NCBI GenBank assembly: GCA_907163375.1
Contig: CAJQUW010008680.1
Span: forward strand, 248,001-312,000
Direction of reading: 5' to 3'
From: Prostheceraeus crozeri
Taxonomy: Eukaryota; Platyhelminthes; Polycladida; Euryleptidae
DNA: 64,000 nucleotides
Of the stretch, positions 22,187 through 34,068 are shown one piece after another. Each line of letters begins with the position of its first letter. Position 1 is the first letter of the stretch. Position numbers and translations under genes: made by a program. Under the pieces are notes generated by a model, which made no database searches, was not told the DNA's origin, and saw only the letters and a program-made list of their open reading frames with translations.

Positions 22187-23045
22187 CAATTTGGCACCCA
22201 GAACAAGTTTCTTCAGGAAACGAGGTCGAAAGTGAGACTGCTGTCACAGAGTGTGCACTATGTGTACGTCTGTCGAGTTTTTCCTGGCTCCTCTTCTTGT
22301 CGGAGGGGATCAAACAAAAGTACATCTTATTCAATGGGAAACTGTTTGAAGTATTTTGTTAAACTGAAATTTTCTATGTTATTCCTTATTAAGTGAAAAG
22401 TACTTAGTTTGCACAAGCCTAAAAGCAATTATACTTAAATGTGTATATTGATTTTCGATTAGTGTGCTAATTTGATTAAACTAATTCAATGATCGCTACT
22501 TGTTAAAACACATTTTCTAAGATAACGACGAGATTTTTGTACAATCTGCATTCAAGTCACAAATTTTTAAATGGTATGTCAGCTAGTCATTTCAAAACGT
22601 GTGTACATATATGTGTTATTTTCATGCTTCTAGTCGAAGATGTATGCAAGAATGTGGTCAGATGGGGACAAAGTAGGCCAAAAATGTTGGTGTTTGTGTT
22701 GTTTGCCGTCACTATAGGCTTGCCAAATCTGACTGTGTTTGTTGTTTAGCTTCATAGTCAGGACTGCATTGATTATATAAGTCCAAGATATGAAGACATT
22801 CCATGCCAAAAACTATGGCTCTAGACTTAGTACTGTTCACTTAGTAAGAGAAAATTTCATCTTAGCCAAAAAATTCAATCTGCGACCCATTGGATTGACA
22901 TGTGATTTTCTTTGATTCTGTCTGACAAGAGGAGGAACCAGGTAGGACTGGGCCGACGCGCAGATTCGTAGGCATATAGTATGTTCTGCGAAAAACTCAT
23001 TTTCGGCCTCGTTCCCCGCAGAAATTCGCTCTGACCGCCGGGCTA
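22187..23045. mobile_element. long-TIR MITE, copy B
   Basis: About 860 bp, same family as 12277-13000. Outer ends are more diverged (CACCCAGAACAAGTTTCTTC left; complement of AGCCCGGCGGTCAGAGCGAA right). Shared blocks include CATGTGATTTTCTTTGATT, ATGTATGCAAGAATGTGG and AAGACATTCCATG. It is older than copy A judging by arm divergence. Confidence 0.8.
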
Positions 23046-23662
23046 ATATGAAACATAACAATGGACAAAGAAAAATCTGTGGATTGTAAATCAATGCCGA
23101 TCTAATGCATTGCATTGTATTTGTAAGCTATTTGTCAATTATGTTGTGGAAGTTTCTGATAGCAAATTGTGGGATGTTCTAGGTCAGGATTTTAGGTGAG
23201 TTGATAGTTAATTTTTAAATACAAGGGTTCCATGAATTGATATTGTGCGAGTCTACGTGCAGTAGTCATCGACAATTATCACCAAATTTTTCACTGTTAG
23301 AATACGGATGAAAAATGAGTTCTCAGAGCCAAAAATTGTATAGCGCTTAGTGTACTGATTGTGAGAAAAAATCAAGAATTCCCTGATACAATTTCTCATT
23401 CAAACGACAGAGAAAGTGAATGATTTTCTGGACTAATGTGATTGAAAGCTTTTCATCCACTATCATCACTCAGATAAATAATGGGAACTTTTCGATTGAT
23501 CAATGGATGACACATGTGGTATAGTGTAATGACATTATGGATGCCGATATTCGAAAATATTCAAATTTTTTGAAAACTGCCCAAATTGAACACAGATTCA
23601 TTTTAAAACATTGTATAATCGAAAATTAAGCTATGTAAATTCATTTTTGTGCATGAGTCTTT

Positions 23663-23930
23663 TGTGGTGTCTGTTTGAGCCAACCCACCAACAAAAATGT
23701 TTGATATTACTCAATCAGTGTAATGTGGAGATTGATGAACAATTTCCACTTGATTTGAGTTGGTAACCTTTCGAGCTAAGCTAGCTTAGCTGAGATGGGT
23801 CCTTAAGGGTGTCCGTTTGAGCCAACCCATCAACAAATCTCCAAAAGACTTTCGATTCCTTTCTCACACACTTAAGACCGACAAGATTGCATGCATTGGG
23901 ATCGGTTACCTTTCCAGCTAAGTGTTGGTC
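23663..23930. repeat. two-copy tandem duplication, unit about 144 bp
   Basis: GTTTGAGCCAACCCA.CAACAAA occurs near 23670 and 23815. GTTACCTTTC.AGCTAAG-like sequence occurs near 23765 and 23907. Both pairs have the same spacing. Confidence 0.7.
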
Positions 23931-24599
23931 TATCTCTTCAAAGCAGGAAGATTGAGATTCAAGCAATGAAAATCTCATACAGATGTATGCAGATTGAATA
24001 AAAATCTAGTCCTTTTCTCAGAAAATGAGTCGTCACAAATATCGATTATGAATGAACTAGTTTGACTAAATTGTCACATTAATCGAAAATTAATGCGCAT
24101 AGTTAAGTATTATTATTTTTAGGTATTTTTTTGTTGCAGATTTTCAATGACGATTAGCCGATATCTCAGTGAATTTTTATATTGGACATTCACTAAATAA
24201 TTAAAGCAAAAATACAAACTTTCATGAATGAAATTTCTCGACTTGCCTTGACTTTCAGCGGTAAAGAAAATATGTAATTTTGAGTCAATGCCTTACAAAC
24301 GCGTTTCAGAGTATACAACTCCTATCTTAATGGATACACGCAAGATCGAACAACAATCGTTTTATATGAGATGAATGATTTGAGAATTTAAAATTGACAT
24401 GATATGCAAATGGACAACAACGATCTACAGCAACGTAAATAAAATCAATAAAATCAATTGTCTTGACAACGTCATTTAGGCGCTGCGATGTGAAAGAGAA
24501 GTCAGTTACAAATTCAACAATAAAGGAATAGATCCGTCTCTATTATTCATTACATTTACTGATTCTTCGATTAAAATTGATTCGGGGCATTTGTGGCTG

Positions 24600-24850
24600 T
24601 TAGTACACGCTATTATTCTAAAACTATTCTTGTCTAAAAGATGTGGGTGGACGCGTTGAAATTTCAGTTGGGACATGATAGCCATTTAAATGTTCATCAA
24701 TGCGGGTAATAAGATGTCCGGAAGTTTGAACGATATAGACGTAATTGCACCGTCCACAAGTATACGAATAAGTAGACTTAGCTTTAAGATCAAAGGAAGC
24801 AGCATCTTTATTCCGAAAAACATGACTGTCTTGAAAGTGTGAAAAGCTTG
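24600..24850 (-). mobile_element. Penelope-like element 3, GIY-YIG fragment
   Basis: Minus strand around 24640-24790 reads STYSYTCGRCNYVYIV then SGHLITRIDEHLNGYHVPTE, aligning with the GIY-YIG segment of the PLE at 2987-3382 (CDRCQMRYVG, TRINEHISGK, PTEIS). The conserved glycine after YIY/YVG is changed. RT was not recognised beside it, so this is a truncated and decayed copy. Confidence 0.7.
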
Positions 24851-27800
24851 TCTAACATTTACGGCTTTTGGTAATTTTTTTCAAGTTATATATCGGTACT
24901 TTCTTTTTCAGAATTTTTGTTTCTTGTATGTATGCAAGAATGATGATGCGAATACTATCATAATATCGAAATAGAAACACTGTTACATATATTAGTTTGA
25001 TTTTCAAGTGAATCGCTTATTTGTGTCAGATAAGTGTATGAATAGAAGACGATTCTAATATCACTAAAAGTGTATACTTCCCTACATTACTTGATTTTTG
25101 GAGCTGATTATTAATTATCTCAAGATGATTTTATAAAGCCACAGACACTGTTCTCACATTTCTTGCTGTTAAAGTCATTATATTTCCCATTGAAGAAGAC
25201 AAATGAAACTCTTCTTCGATGGATGTCAATGAAGGTCAGAAAAGAACTTCTTGTATTTCGAAATTGAGGTTCCATTGTTTCTTATTATTAAAGTTTTTTT
25301 CAAAACTACAATAAACCGACAGGGATTTCGTTGAAATAATTAGTTTATTGTTTGTCTTGGATACAAGTATTGACTGAGCGGCATAATCCAATGAATATCA
25401 TACTAAGTCATAAATTCTAATTGGAGAGTTCTTGCGTCTTATGTACGCTCATATCCGAGAATCTACAAGATTTCTGGCAAAGGAAAAATCTCAGCAACTC
25501 TATTTGTGAAGGAACAAACATTTTCAAGAATTTCATGTTCATTCTGGAGTGAAGAAAGTGCAAATTGTTTGACGTTGCAACATTAAAGAACACTTCCCTA
25601 CAAATAACTTACATTCACCCAACAAGTTTTGAGTTCAGGGTAATATTTCTTAATGATAATTGTGTATAAACAACACTCTTCGAGCGACTCGATTATGTCC
25701 TCTTATCAAAACTCATTTCGTCGGTAAGATACAAAGGCGGTGAATTTGAAAGGACGAACTTTTCCTTTTACCACAGAATGAGTTATTCACTTCAAAGGTA
25801 GCTTTGCTTTAAAGCAAACTGTAGTAAAGGTTGGATCTTGGGTGAATTTCAGGTAGGCCACTTCAGGTTATAAACTTCGATCAAAAAGCGTAAGTGTCAA
25901 AACATACTTTTTTATTGCATACAATGAATAGAATAATAGCATGTTTACAACAATTTTGTACTGCGGCTGTTTTCAAGCCTGTGCTCGGGACCGGAACATT
26001 GAAAAGCCCGGACTTGGAAAAATTCTCGGGATCCTGGGCTCAGTTCTTTGAGCGCTACATGCTTCATTAAGTTGGTGAAGTTTAGACACTTTGCATGATA
26101 ATGACAATGAGATATAATACTCACTTCATTTAAAGCTCATTGTTATTCATGTAACATCAAATTCATGCATGCATGTCTTTTTATTAAATCAGTTGATACA
26201 AATCACAGGCCCTGCATGTCAGTTGGAATTGAACTGAGAATACCCGGTCATTATGTACACATCTGGAAAGCTAGCATCTTGGGCTATAGTTGTGACTTTT
26301 TTTATATGCAGGCTTCATTGATGTGGTTTGAAGTGATGACATCAGGTTTGAAAGCCAAAAACATTTAGACTTGACAGTTTTTTAATTCTTGTCATAAGAC
26401 TTCATTCGGATAGGGCTCATTCAAATATTCAAATATGCTGAAAAATGAAGTTGCATAGGTGAGTAGACTATTTTCAGGATATTGTTCATACACCAATAGT
26501 CCACCCTTCGTTGCATATCAGATGAATATCTCAGGTCCCACTGTAGTCGGTCAAAGTTCTTCTTGATGTTCATTTTCCAGTTAATGATAATGAACTGGAA
26601 CACTTGTTGTGTTCAAAATGTAAGCTCTTTCTTTCAAATATATTTAACTAGAAATCTTTGAAAGGTAATCTTTTATGTTTTATTTTGTTATATCTTTTTC
26701 TGGTCGAATGTGCTCGAAGGAGTAAATGTATCTTTTGAACATGATGACCATTCTGCCAATAAAAAGACCCCTATCAAAGCATTCAAATCGTGACCATTTT
26801 TTCATGGAATATGTGGCAAACTATTGAAACTCTTTAATAGTCATGAAAGAGAAGTTACAGAGTTCAAAAGATGAAATAAATGATTTTATAACAATTATTT
26901 AATTTAAAAAAATCTTATTTTTTCTCGAACATCAACAAGAAAAGTGAACTTGACAGTTACAACGATTTTGTAATTCATTAAATAATTCATAGACTTTCAA
27001 CCATCTACATGTTATCTATCTCTACACGAATTTTTATTCACACTTCAATGATATTCATTATGTACAAAATATCTTTAGTCAGGTCAAGCTCAATTTTGCT
27101 ATTGCTAATAAGTAACCCAATGCTATCTGCCGCATTATCATTTCTATTTTTCTATACCTCGTTTGTGAATTTTGAAATTTTTATATTGATGATAAAAAGC
27201 TTTTCATATCCTTTATAGTCAGACGATAGCTACGAATAGTAGCTGACATTTGCCACTGCTGAAATATAAATTTATATTAAGTCAAGCAGCATCGGCTCTT
27301 TCCAAATTCAATAAATATCGACACTTAGCCGAAATATTTTTCAAAATTTCGCCTGTCGCTGTTCTCATCGTTTACCGCCCCTTACATGACCCAGTATAAT
27401 AATTTTCTTTAATTTATCGATCGAAAAACTAATTCGTACGAAGTGATCGTCCTCAGCTACCTCCAAGCTTGTCCAGGGTGGCATCTGCTGACATGGTTTA
27501 AGTCTAGCCAAGTTTCACCCTGTTTAAATATTTATAGCTGCTATATGTAACAATTCTGTATATTATATATATCCAGGCTTATTTAATTTGTGAAGCATCA
27601 TACGAATTCGGCGATATTAAAACATGTGACATGTTTAAACTGGTGGGTTTCAGCAGGGTGTCAAAACCACATACCACCCTGAATCTCCTCATATGTAAAA
27701 GCCAAACAAAGGACACGAGAGCTCCACTTCAACATTTTCCCCCTCTGATAGTAATTTTATTCATTGTGAAAGAAATCAGCCGCTTTGTTTTGAATTTGCC

Positions 27801-27909
27801 AAAACGATTTTTTGTGATTGTAAATATCCGACTGTACTGTTTTATCTCCAATGTTTGTTAGACGGAAGATTTTCGTCCAACTTTGAACAGAGCATACAAA
27901 ACTTGTTAT

Positions 27910-28049
27910 TATCGAAATAATTAGTTAAAAAGCCAGAAGCTTTTTAATATCTAATAAAAAAATATATTATAATAAAAATATCTCTTATCATTATGGAAAT
28001 TAAATAGCAAAAATTGCAGCTTCTGGCTATTTAATTAACTATTTCGATA
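27910..28049. mobile_element. 140-bp AT-rich MITE
   Basis: TATCGAAATAATTAGTTAAA...AGCCAGAAGCT at the left pairs with the complementary right end finishing at 28049. It is a near-complete palindrome with an AT-rich centre. Confidence 0.75.
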
Positions 28050-28180
28050 CTCTTATTGGTAATAATGATGCTACAAAATAAGATTGATATTTCACAAAAC
28101 TTGTTGTGTATAGTAGGCGATACTGATGTGTCAAAATGATGTATGCTTTCGAGGTCAATAATGAAGTATCATATTTGCAG

Positions 28181-28275
28181 GTATCAGTCCCGGATGCATG
28201 GATGTCTATTTTCATGATTATGACTGCCAGTGGATTGATGTAACAGATCTAAAATATGGAAATTATCTTTTCCAG
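28181..28275 (+). CDS. LOXL: LOXL gene A, catalytic-domain exon (LTQ-tyrosine exon)
   Basis: Follows acceptor TTTGCAG and ends at CAG/GTGAG. With the last base of the previous exon it reads G-ISPGCMDVYFHDYDCQWI, then DVTDLKYGNYLFQ. This matches the LOX signature in which the tyrosine of the D-x-Y step (here DVY) cross-links to the lysine in the previous exon to make lysyl tyrosyl quinone. DCQWID is the strongest family hallmark. It is 31 codons, frame-consistent on both sides (phase 1 in, phase 0 out). In gene B the same residues are in one exon with the preceding part. Confidence 0.9.
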
Positions 28276-29158
28276 GTGAGAATCTCCAACAACTACAAAT
28301 TGTTGCAAAATATATATTCATTGAATGTTACATGCACAATGTGAATGTACGGGAACATCAGTTTGATATGTGAATATGTGATTCCTTTGACTTCACTTCG
28401 ACATCATGGAAAGATCGCACGAGGTGATTGGAAGCACTAAGTCCGAGAGTGCTTGATGGACCAGCGATAATCTGGTCTGATTGCTTGGTGTCATCACTGG
28501 CACCTGATTGGTCCCCGACAAGTTTGTGCTTATGACTTGGGGCACCCCTGTAACTAACCGCGAGTTGCCAATCGTGCCTTTTCCTTCTTTTTTAGTAAAA
28601 TCCTTTTATTTAAGAAGGAAGCTTTAAATTCCTGCCGAATGCAGTTTTCGATTAATGCAATCATCATCCTTTATGTGTGAATTTTTTATGATAGTCGACA
28701 CTTATTATTAAGCTATTATTGTATCTAAATCTGATTTAAAGCAACTAATCATTCTCGTTTTAGATCGAACTTGATGTCAAAGTCAATTGATCATGCATTT
28801 TAATATCTGTCGCAAGTATCGTCTCGTGGAATATTTAACTTGATTAAAATTGCTTAAATAATGTATCTCGGAGATGGAGGCAGCATTTTCATGCGTTGAC
28901 ATTCACCAATAATATTTATCGAACCCTCTCAAGATAGGGTTGGATTCTGATATCGTTCTGATACTCTTCTGGTGGTGCGTTCACCTCTCGTTGACCATTA
29001 TTACTTTTGTTTATTTGAAAATGCGATCCACAACTGAAGTCAATAATTGTGACGAACTGTACAAATCTTCCGATTTACACGAAAGCCATGTTTCAGCAAT
29101 GCCATTCAGTTGCTGAAAACTATTTCACATGCATTGGATTTCTTTTGCTGAGATTGGC
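28276..29158. other. intron sequence, unclassified GC-richer patch
   Basis: Around 28410-28580 is a GC-richer stretch with weak inverted similarity between GCACGAGGTGATTGG and CCAATCGTGCC. It may be a degenerate MITE or SINE but no promoter boxes or tail were clear. Nothing else was seen. Confidence 0.35.
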
Positions 29159-29169
29159 TCATTGAATGA

Positions 29170-30374
29170 CGTGTGTGAAGTTAGCACCGCCACTCAGCAC
29201 CGCCATCTTGAAAATGGAATGTGCCACTCAAATAAACCTAACAGATCCATGCATTTGGTGTGTGCCAGCATGTGCCACCCATTATTTTTAAAGAATTCCT
29301 CCTAGTTTAGGAGAAATCGCTGGTTGAAAGTTAGACATGGCGGTGATGTGAAGTTAGCACCGCCACAAAATTTTTTTTTCCAAAATACACAATCAAAACA
29401 TACGAAACACGCACAACAGATAGAAGACCATCAAAGACATTGTGCCAGCAAGTTTCAGCACCTAACTCCACGTACTTCCGGAGAAATCAGTCCCCGAAAC
29501 CACAAAATGGCGGTGATGTGAAGTTAGCACCGCCATAAAATTTTTTTTCCAAAATACACAATCAAAACATACGAAACACACACAACAGATAGAAAACTAT
29601 CAAAAACATTGTGCCAGCAAGTTTCTTCTCCTAAGACGCCGTACTTCCGGAGAAATTAGCCCCCGAAAGCTCAATACGTCTGGCGGTGATGTGAAGTTGG
29701 CAGAACCATCTTGAAAAATGCATGTGCCAGTCAAACCAACGATCAGAATCGATCTAGATGGAGTGTGCCAGCATGTGCCACTTATTTCTTTCACGAAAAT
29801 ACCACCAGATCCGGTGGAATACCAACCCGAAAGCTCAATGGCGGTGATGTGAAGTTGGCACCGCCATTTTGTGGTTTCGGGGACTGATTTCTCCGGAAGT
29901 ACGTGGAGTTAGGTGCTGAAACTTGCTGGCACAATGTCTTTGATGGTCTTCTATCTGTTGTGTGTGTTTCGTATGTTTTGATTGTGTATTTTGGGAAAAA
30001 AATTTTAGTGGCGGTGCTAACTTCACATCACCGCCATTTTGTGGTTTCGGGGACTGATTTCTCCGGAAGTACGGGGAGTTAGGTGCTGAAACTTGCTGGC
30101 ACAATGTCTTTGATGGTCTTCTATCTGTTGTGCGTGTTTCGTATGTTTTGATTGTGTATTTTGGAAAAAAAAAATTTGTGGCGGTGCTAACTTCACATCA
30201 CCGCCATGTCTAACTTTCAACCAGCGATTTCTCCTAAACTAGGAGGAATTCTTTAAAAATAATGGGTGGCACATGCTGGCACACACCAAATGCATGGATC
30301 TGTTAGGTTTATTTGAGTGGCACATTCCATTTTCAAGATGGCGGTGCTGAGTGGCGGTGCTAACTTCACACACG
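29170..30374. mobile_element. large modular foldback element with 11-bp target duplication
   Basis: A 1.2-kb inverted structure in gene A's last intron. Ends CGTGTGTGAAGTTAGCACCG match as inverted repeats for at least 200 bp, and arms continue to about 29530 and 29857. The flanks are identical TCATTGAATGA (29159-29169, 30375-30385). Inside, GGCGGTGATGTGAAGTTAGC recurs at 29339, 29509, 29682 and 29840, and inverted ending at 30035 and 30205, every 160-170 bp. Modules also share a CTTCCGGAGAAAT block. The several 60-90 aa open frames here are module repeats, not genes. No transposase. Confidence 0.9.
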
Positions 30375-30482
30375 TCATTGAATGAGGGTGCACGCTGTGC
30401 TAAATTGGCTCCCTGATTTTAATTCAATTTATTGCGTGCTTCCATACCCTCTAGTTCCAACGTCCCTGGTTCAAATTCTTCC

Positions 30483-30520
30483 CAAGACTGATGAAGACCT
30501 ATATGGCGAAATGTCTCTTG
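30483..30520 (+). ncRNA. hammerhead ribozyme-like motif
   Basis: Stem I CAAGA (30483-30487) pairs perfectly with TCTTG (30516-30520). Core CTGATGA 30488-30494, a weak stem II around ACC TATAT GG, core GAAA 30508-30511, a one-pair stem III and GTC 30513-30515. Resembles PLE-linked hammerheads. Stem II is imperfect, so activity is doubtful. Confidence 0.55.
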
Positions 30521-31039
30521 ATTTCTAGCAAGATTTCGGTTATGACTTGCTCGTGGAGTTTCTTACTGTCTGAGGCTGAATCAGACCTTTTTTCTGAATA
30601 TCTTACCGGTACTTTTCGTGATGCTTTTTGTTGCTCATTTGATTTCGTCTTGTCTTTTACCTCCTGCTTCTCAGCTGTCATAATGAAGTCCAACAATTAC
30701 AAAGTTTTATCCTCCGCACAGTGTTTGTTCACCCCTCACTTTTACTTTGAGGACGCAGTCACCTGTATTAAAATTACTTTGATGACCTTGGCGGGGTTTT
30801 TTCCATTGTTGGGGAACCCTTCCACAAGTGTCGTCCACCTCTGTCGGTCGATCGCATGTTGTTTAAAATATTTATCGCAATTTCAACTTTATTTATTTCA
30901 TAAAGATCTTGTCGAAGAAATTTTCTTACTATCGGTAGTCAACGAAAGATTTGATGCTCTCTACGATTCATATCAATTATGTCTTAAGTTGGTGTTGAGT
31001 ATAACTGAAACATCAATTAGAAAGCAGAATTACCATTAG
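30491..31039 (+). CDS. unrecognised 182-aa open frame, probably retroelement-derived
   Basis: An open frame of 182 codons starting inside the hammerhead-like core (its ATG is at 30491) and ending 107 bp before the last exon of LOXL gene A. The protein is rich in Cys, Phe, Leu and Ser and has several hydrophobic stretches (CCSFDFVLSFTSCF, ITLMTLAGFFPLL). No domain was recognised and nothing resembles RT or GIY-YIG. The length is notable for AT-rich non-coding DNA but the composition (TTT/TCT-rich) may come from a pyrimidine-rich leader following a PLE-type ribozyme. It is not spliced in frame to the LOXL exons as far as can be seen. It may well be non-coding. Confidence 0.25.
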   Translation: MKTYMAKCLLISSKISVMTCSWSFLLSEAESDLFSEYLTGTFRDAFCCSFDFVLSFTSCFSAVIMKSNNYKVLSSAQCLFTPHFYFEDAVTCIKITLMTLAGFFPLLGNPSTSVVHLCRSIACCLKYLSQFQLYLFHKDLVEEIFLLSVVNERFDALYDSYQLCLKLVLSITETSIRKQNYH

Positions 31040-31146
31040 AACATACACTTTTGTACACTTTTTCAGTTTTTACATTTGCTTAGTAATTACTAGTATAATT
31101 AATAACGTAAAATTTTCGATAATTGTTCCTATTTTGTACCTTTCAG

Positions 31147-31284
31147 ATGGTGATTAATCCTCAATATCTCGTGGCGGAAAGTGACTTTAGCAATAATGGA
31201 ATCGAATGCATGTTTCATTATTATGAATACTACGGAGTGCTACGACGCTGTTTTACAAAACATCCGCTGGATTTGGATGTATGA
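31147..31284 (+). CDS. LOXL: LOXL gene A, last coding exon
   Basis: Follows acceptor CCTTTCAG in phase 0 and reads MVINPQYLVAESDFSNNGIE, then CMFHYYEYYGVLRRC and a short tail ending with a TGA stop at 31282-31284. This matches the LOX C-terminus (VNP.YLV.ESD..NN...C...Y). The conserved NN and following cysteine are present. The tail after the last cysteine is about 10 residues, as expected. No defect is visible. No confident polyadenylation signal was assigned downstream. Confidence 0.88.
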   Translation: MVINPQYLVAESDFSNNGIECMFHYYEYYGVLRRCFTKHPLDLDV

Positions 31285-31500
31285 GGCGAACTGCACAAAA
31301 AAAGATGTTAGAAATCGGTACTTTTGTTGGTATACTGATACATATTTTTCCCAAGCCGTCCGAATAAATGAAATTAAGTGGAAAGATGCCTAGTTTTTAA
31401 AGTAAGGATTTGCATTTCATCTGTTTAGTAAAGCAAAACGCATTCTTTCAAAGGTTTCGATAAGACCAACTGCGCCATACGTAGCCAGGATTTTTGAGTG

Positions 31501-31907
31501 AGGAGCTATCAAGACAAAAAATAATGAAGTTGTAGATAAAAGATGCACCCGAACGTGCAGAGTTGGACACAGAGTAGCAACAATCTAGCCCAATCCGCCC
31601 AACATCAGCAGTCCTGCACCAACCTTGGAGACCTCATATGTTAAGAATGGATGGGTACAGGAACCCAACAAGAACCAACCTTGACACCAAGTAATTGTGC
31701 CAAATTATCGCTACCTCATACACAGCCATCAAGCAACTGTTCTCGGACCTACGTGCTCCCAAAAGGAATCCCGTTGCGCGGCCTTTGCCAGCTGTCAATG
31801 GAGCTGCTCTCAACAGTCACCAGATCTATTCCCTGTCACCTGACCTTACCTTGGAACGAGAGCTACCTCAGGCTAGGAGCTATCATGACAAAAAATAATA
31901 AAGTTGC
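31501..31907. repeat. 33-bp direct repeat pair around a short open frame
   Basis: AGGAGCTATCAAGACAAAAA at 31501 and a near copy at 31875 (374 bp apart). The interval contains two overlapping 67-100 aa frames without a recognised domain. Could be a tandem duplication or the ends of a decayed element. Confidence 0.4.
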
Positions 31908-32189
31908 AACAAAGAACTACACTTTCCGAATCCTATACTTTTCGATAACTTGAATGACATTGGAATAATTTGTAAAAAAAGATAAATGGTGATTAAAAGG
32001 TGGTTTCAGCAATGCCATATCAGATCTTGAGTAATGATAAGTATGGTGGCTATAGAGACGTCTATTGGTTTATCTCATCTTAATTTGATCAATTAATTGA
32101 AGTCTAGAGAAATTGCATTAGTGATGATTTATGAATAAAGTGCGCTTTGTTTGATGCTGAAATTACATTGATACAACACCTGGAACTGA

Positions 32190-32345
32190 GATCCGAAATC
32201 AGGGACGCCGGCAAGGGTGTTGTATCTGCAACACGTGCCCAAAAACAGGCATCACACATGCAGACGTCGCACATACGTATGCCCTCTTCATGTAGAAATG
32301 CTCCCTGGCAAACTGCAGTTTCACGAATTTCATAGCAGTGCTGAC
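32190..32345 (+). pseudogene. possible piggyBac C-terminal cysteine/histidine finger relic
   Basis: One + frame reads CRRRTYVCPLHVEMLPGKL then QFHEFHSSAD. The R..TYVCP...V.L....F.FH layout recalls the zinc-binding tail of piggyBac transposases, though several expected cysteines are replaced. No TTAA-bounded ends were found. Short and decayed. Confidence 0.3.
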
Positions 32346-33014
32346 TCCAAGCTCCAATCTGACTCTAGTCTAGGTTCATACCCATTGACTGACAAAGCTT
32401 TACGATCGTGCGATCAATTGCGGTATACAGTAGTCCCTGTCTGTTACGACCACATCTCTGCCAAGCAAATAAAGTCGTTATGGACAGGTTGTCGCTTTGC
32501 AGGTAAACTTTACCTACTTTTTAATATGATATATGACATTACAGTAATATCCAATCATAGGCCTACGCCTACTCACAAGACCAACACAGCTTAATATTGC
32601 ACGAATGATACTAATTTTTATAGTTTCAGAGGCTATAAAAGTGTCTATTCAAAGGGCCCATTACGCAAGATTTAATGAAAATTTGGAAAACTGTATAGAA
32701 ATGTAACAATAACGTGATACACAAACATATGAGGCACACATCAATCAATGAGAAAAATTGATGATTGTATTAGGCACTGTATGTAGACATTATGTGAAAC
32801 TATAAGATGGAACAACCGGTACAATTATGTAGAATTAATTCAGATGTAGACCAGTTACAGAATGTACATGCATGTTTATTCGATAGTGTTTTTAGCATAC
32901 ATGTCAACTTTCTCCGGGAAGATATGAATCATGAATCAAAAATGTTCATGTTTGGTGTCTTCAGAATCCTTGCGTTGTAAGGAATTCGAATATATAAGTT
33001 GTATTCACATCAGC

Positions 33015-33230
33015 TCAATAGTTGTTTTTCAAACTTCTTCAATATTTTTTCGCATTTCCACTAAAGTACACAAACACCATGTCAGGTGAACGAAGGTTAA
33101 AAACAAGACAATTGGTGCAGGCATGTCTTTGTTCTCTCATAAGCTGCCAATTGTTTACCTTCATTGTTTAGTATGTACTTTTGGGGAAATGAGAAAAAAT
33201 GTTGAAGAAGCTTGAAAAACAACTATTGAA
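33015..33230. mobile_element. 216-bp MITE
   Basis: Inverted ends TCAATAGTTGTTTTTCAA extend with interruptions for about 90 bp (CTTCTTCAA.ATTTTTTC.CATTTCC in both arms). Non-coding. Confidence 0.8.
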
Positions 33231-33339
33231 CTTATGTCAATATAACTTACATTTTCGAATTTTTGAACATTTTTGATTTCAGCCAAAAGAGTAGTGATTC
33301 TGTGCTAACTTCACGATATCACTAATTTTTTATTAGCTC

Positions 33340-33620
33340 ACCGATTTTGATGACCAGTATGTCGAAAGAGAGCTCAGAAAATACTCGTTCTCACCGTGCC
33401 TGATTCATTATGATACTCACATGTTTTCTTTTTGAACAATTTCGATTTGAAAATTGAGTGATTTTCATATTTTGAGCACTGGTCAGCAAATACAATGACA
33501 GATGCCATAGCTCATTTTAAAGCTGAGAATGCAAGCTCTCGAATGATGTATGGCACGTTGTTGTGCGACACGATTGTGGAAGGCATGAGAATTGATTGAA
33601 TCTCAGTGACAATAAGGTGG
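33340..33620 (+). repeat. uninterrupted copy of the dispersed repeat found at 12195-13150
   Basis: Runs through GATTTTGATGACCAGTATGT, GAGTGATTTTCATA, GAATGATGTATGGCACG and AAGGCATGAGAATTGATTG. At the position where the other copy holds MITE A, this copy simply reads GATGTATGG, so it is a paralogous empty site. Confidence 0.7.
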
Positions 33621-34068
33621 TCCGTTTTTTGTGATCAGCTCTGTAGTATATGACAGTATAGTAGACAGTCTTCGCAATCAATGAATCACGGCGTTTCTCC
33701 TAGCAAGTAAAACTACCAAAGAAAGAAATAATTCTTCTAGAAGGCACTTTTTAAAACAATACTAAGTTCCAGCAGACCGAAAGCAAACACTCACCGCATT
33801 GTTGGTTTGTAGAATTTGGTGCTATCTTTACGAAAAGTTGCTGGTCGATTTACAATCTAATTATGCAATGCAGCTGAAATGAAACTGAACATCATCGCTT
33901 TTATATTAAGCAACGAGATAGACCTGCATATTTTAGCTGAATTGCCAGATAATACTTATCTGCAAGAACAAGTGTCTAATTGTTAAAAATGAATAAATAC
34001 AATTTTCCTTATTCATGATTGCGAAGGCCTCAGGAGTAAAAGAAAAATTAACTACCATAGAGCAAGTA

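Larger units (their letters stand above)
21249..28180. other. 6.9-kb intron of LOXL gene A
   Basis: Phase-1 intron, absent at the same codon in gene B. It holds a long-TIR MITE (22187-23045), a 144-bp tandem duplication (about 23663-23930), a PLE endonuclease fragment and a small MITE (27910-28049). The rest is AT-rich sequence with nothing recognised, including 24900-27900. Confidence 0.75.

Noticed and set aside
28410-28580. SINE or MITE
   Set aside because: Weak inverted similarity only; left as unclassified.
29324-30220. Several 64-89 aa frames sharing QNTQSKHTKHAQQIEDHQRH
   Set aside because: They are translations of the repeated cassettes of the foldback element in both orientations.
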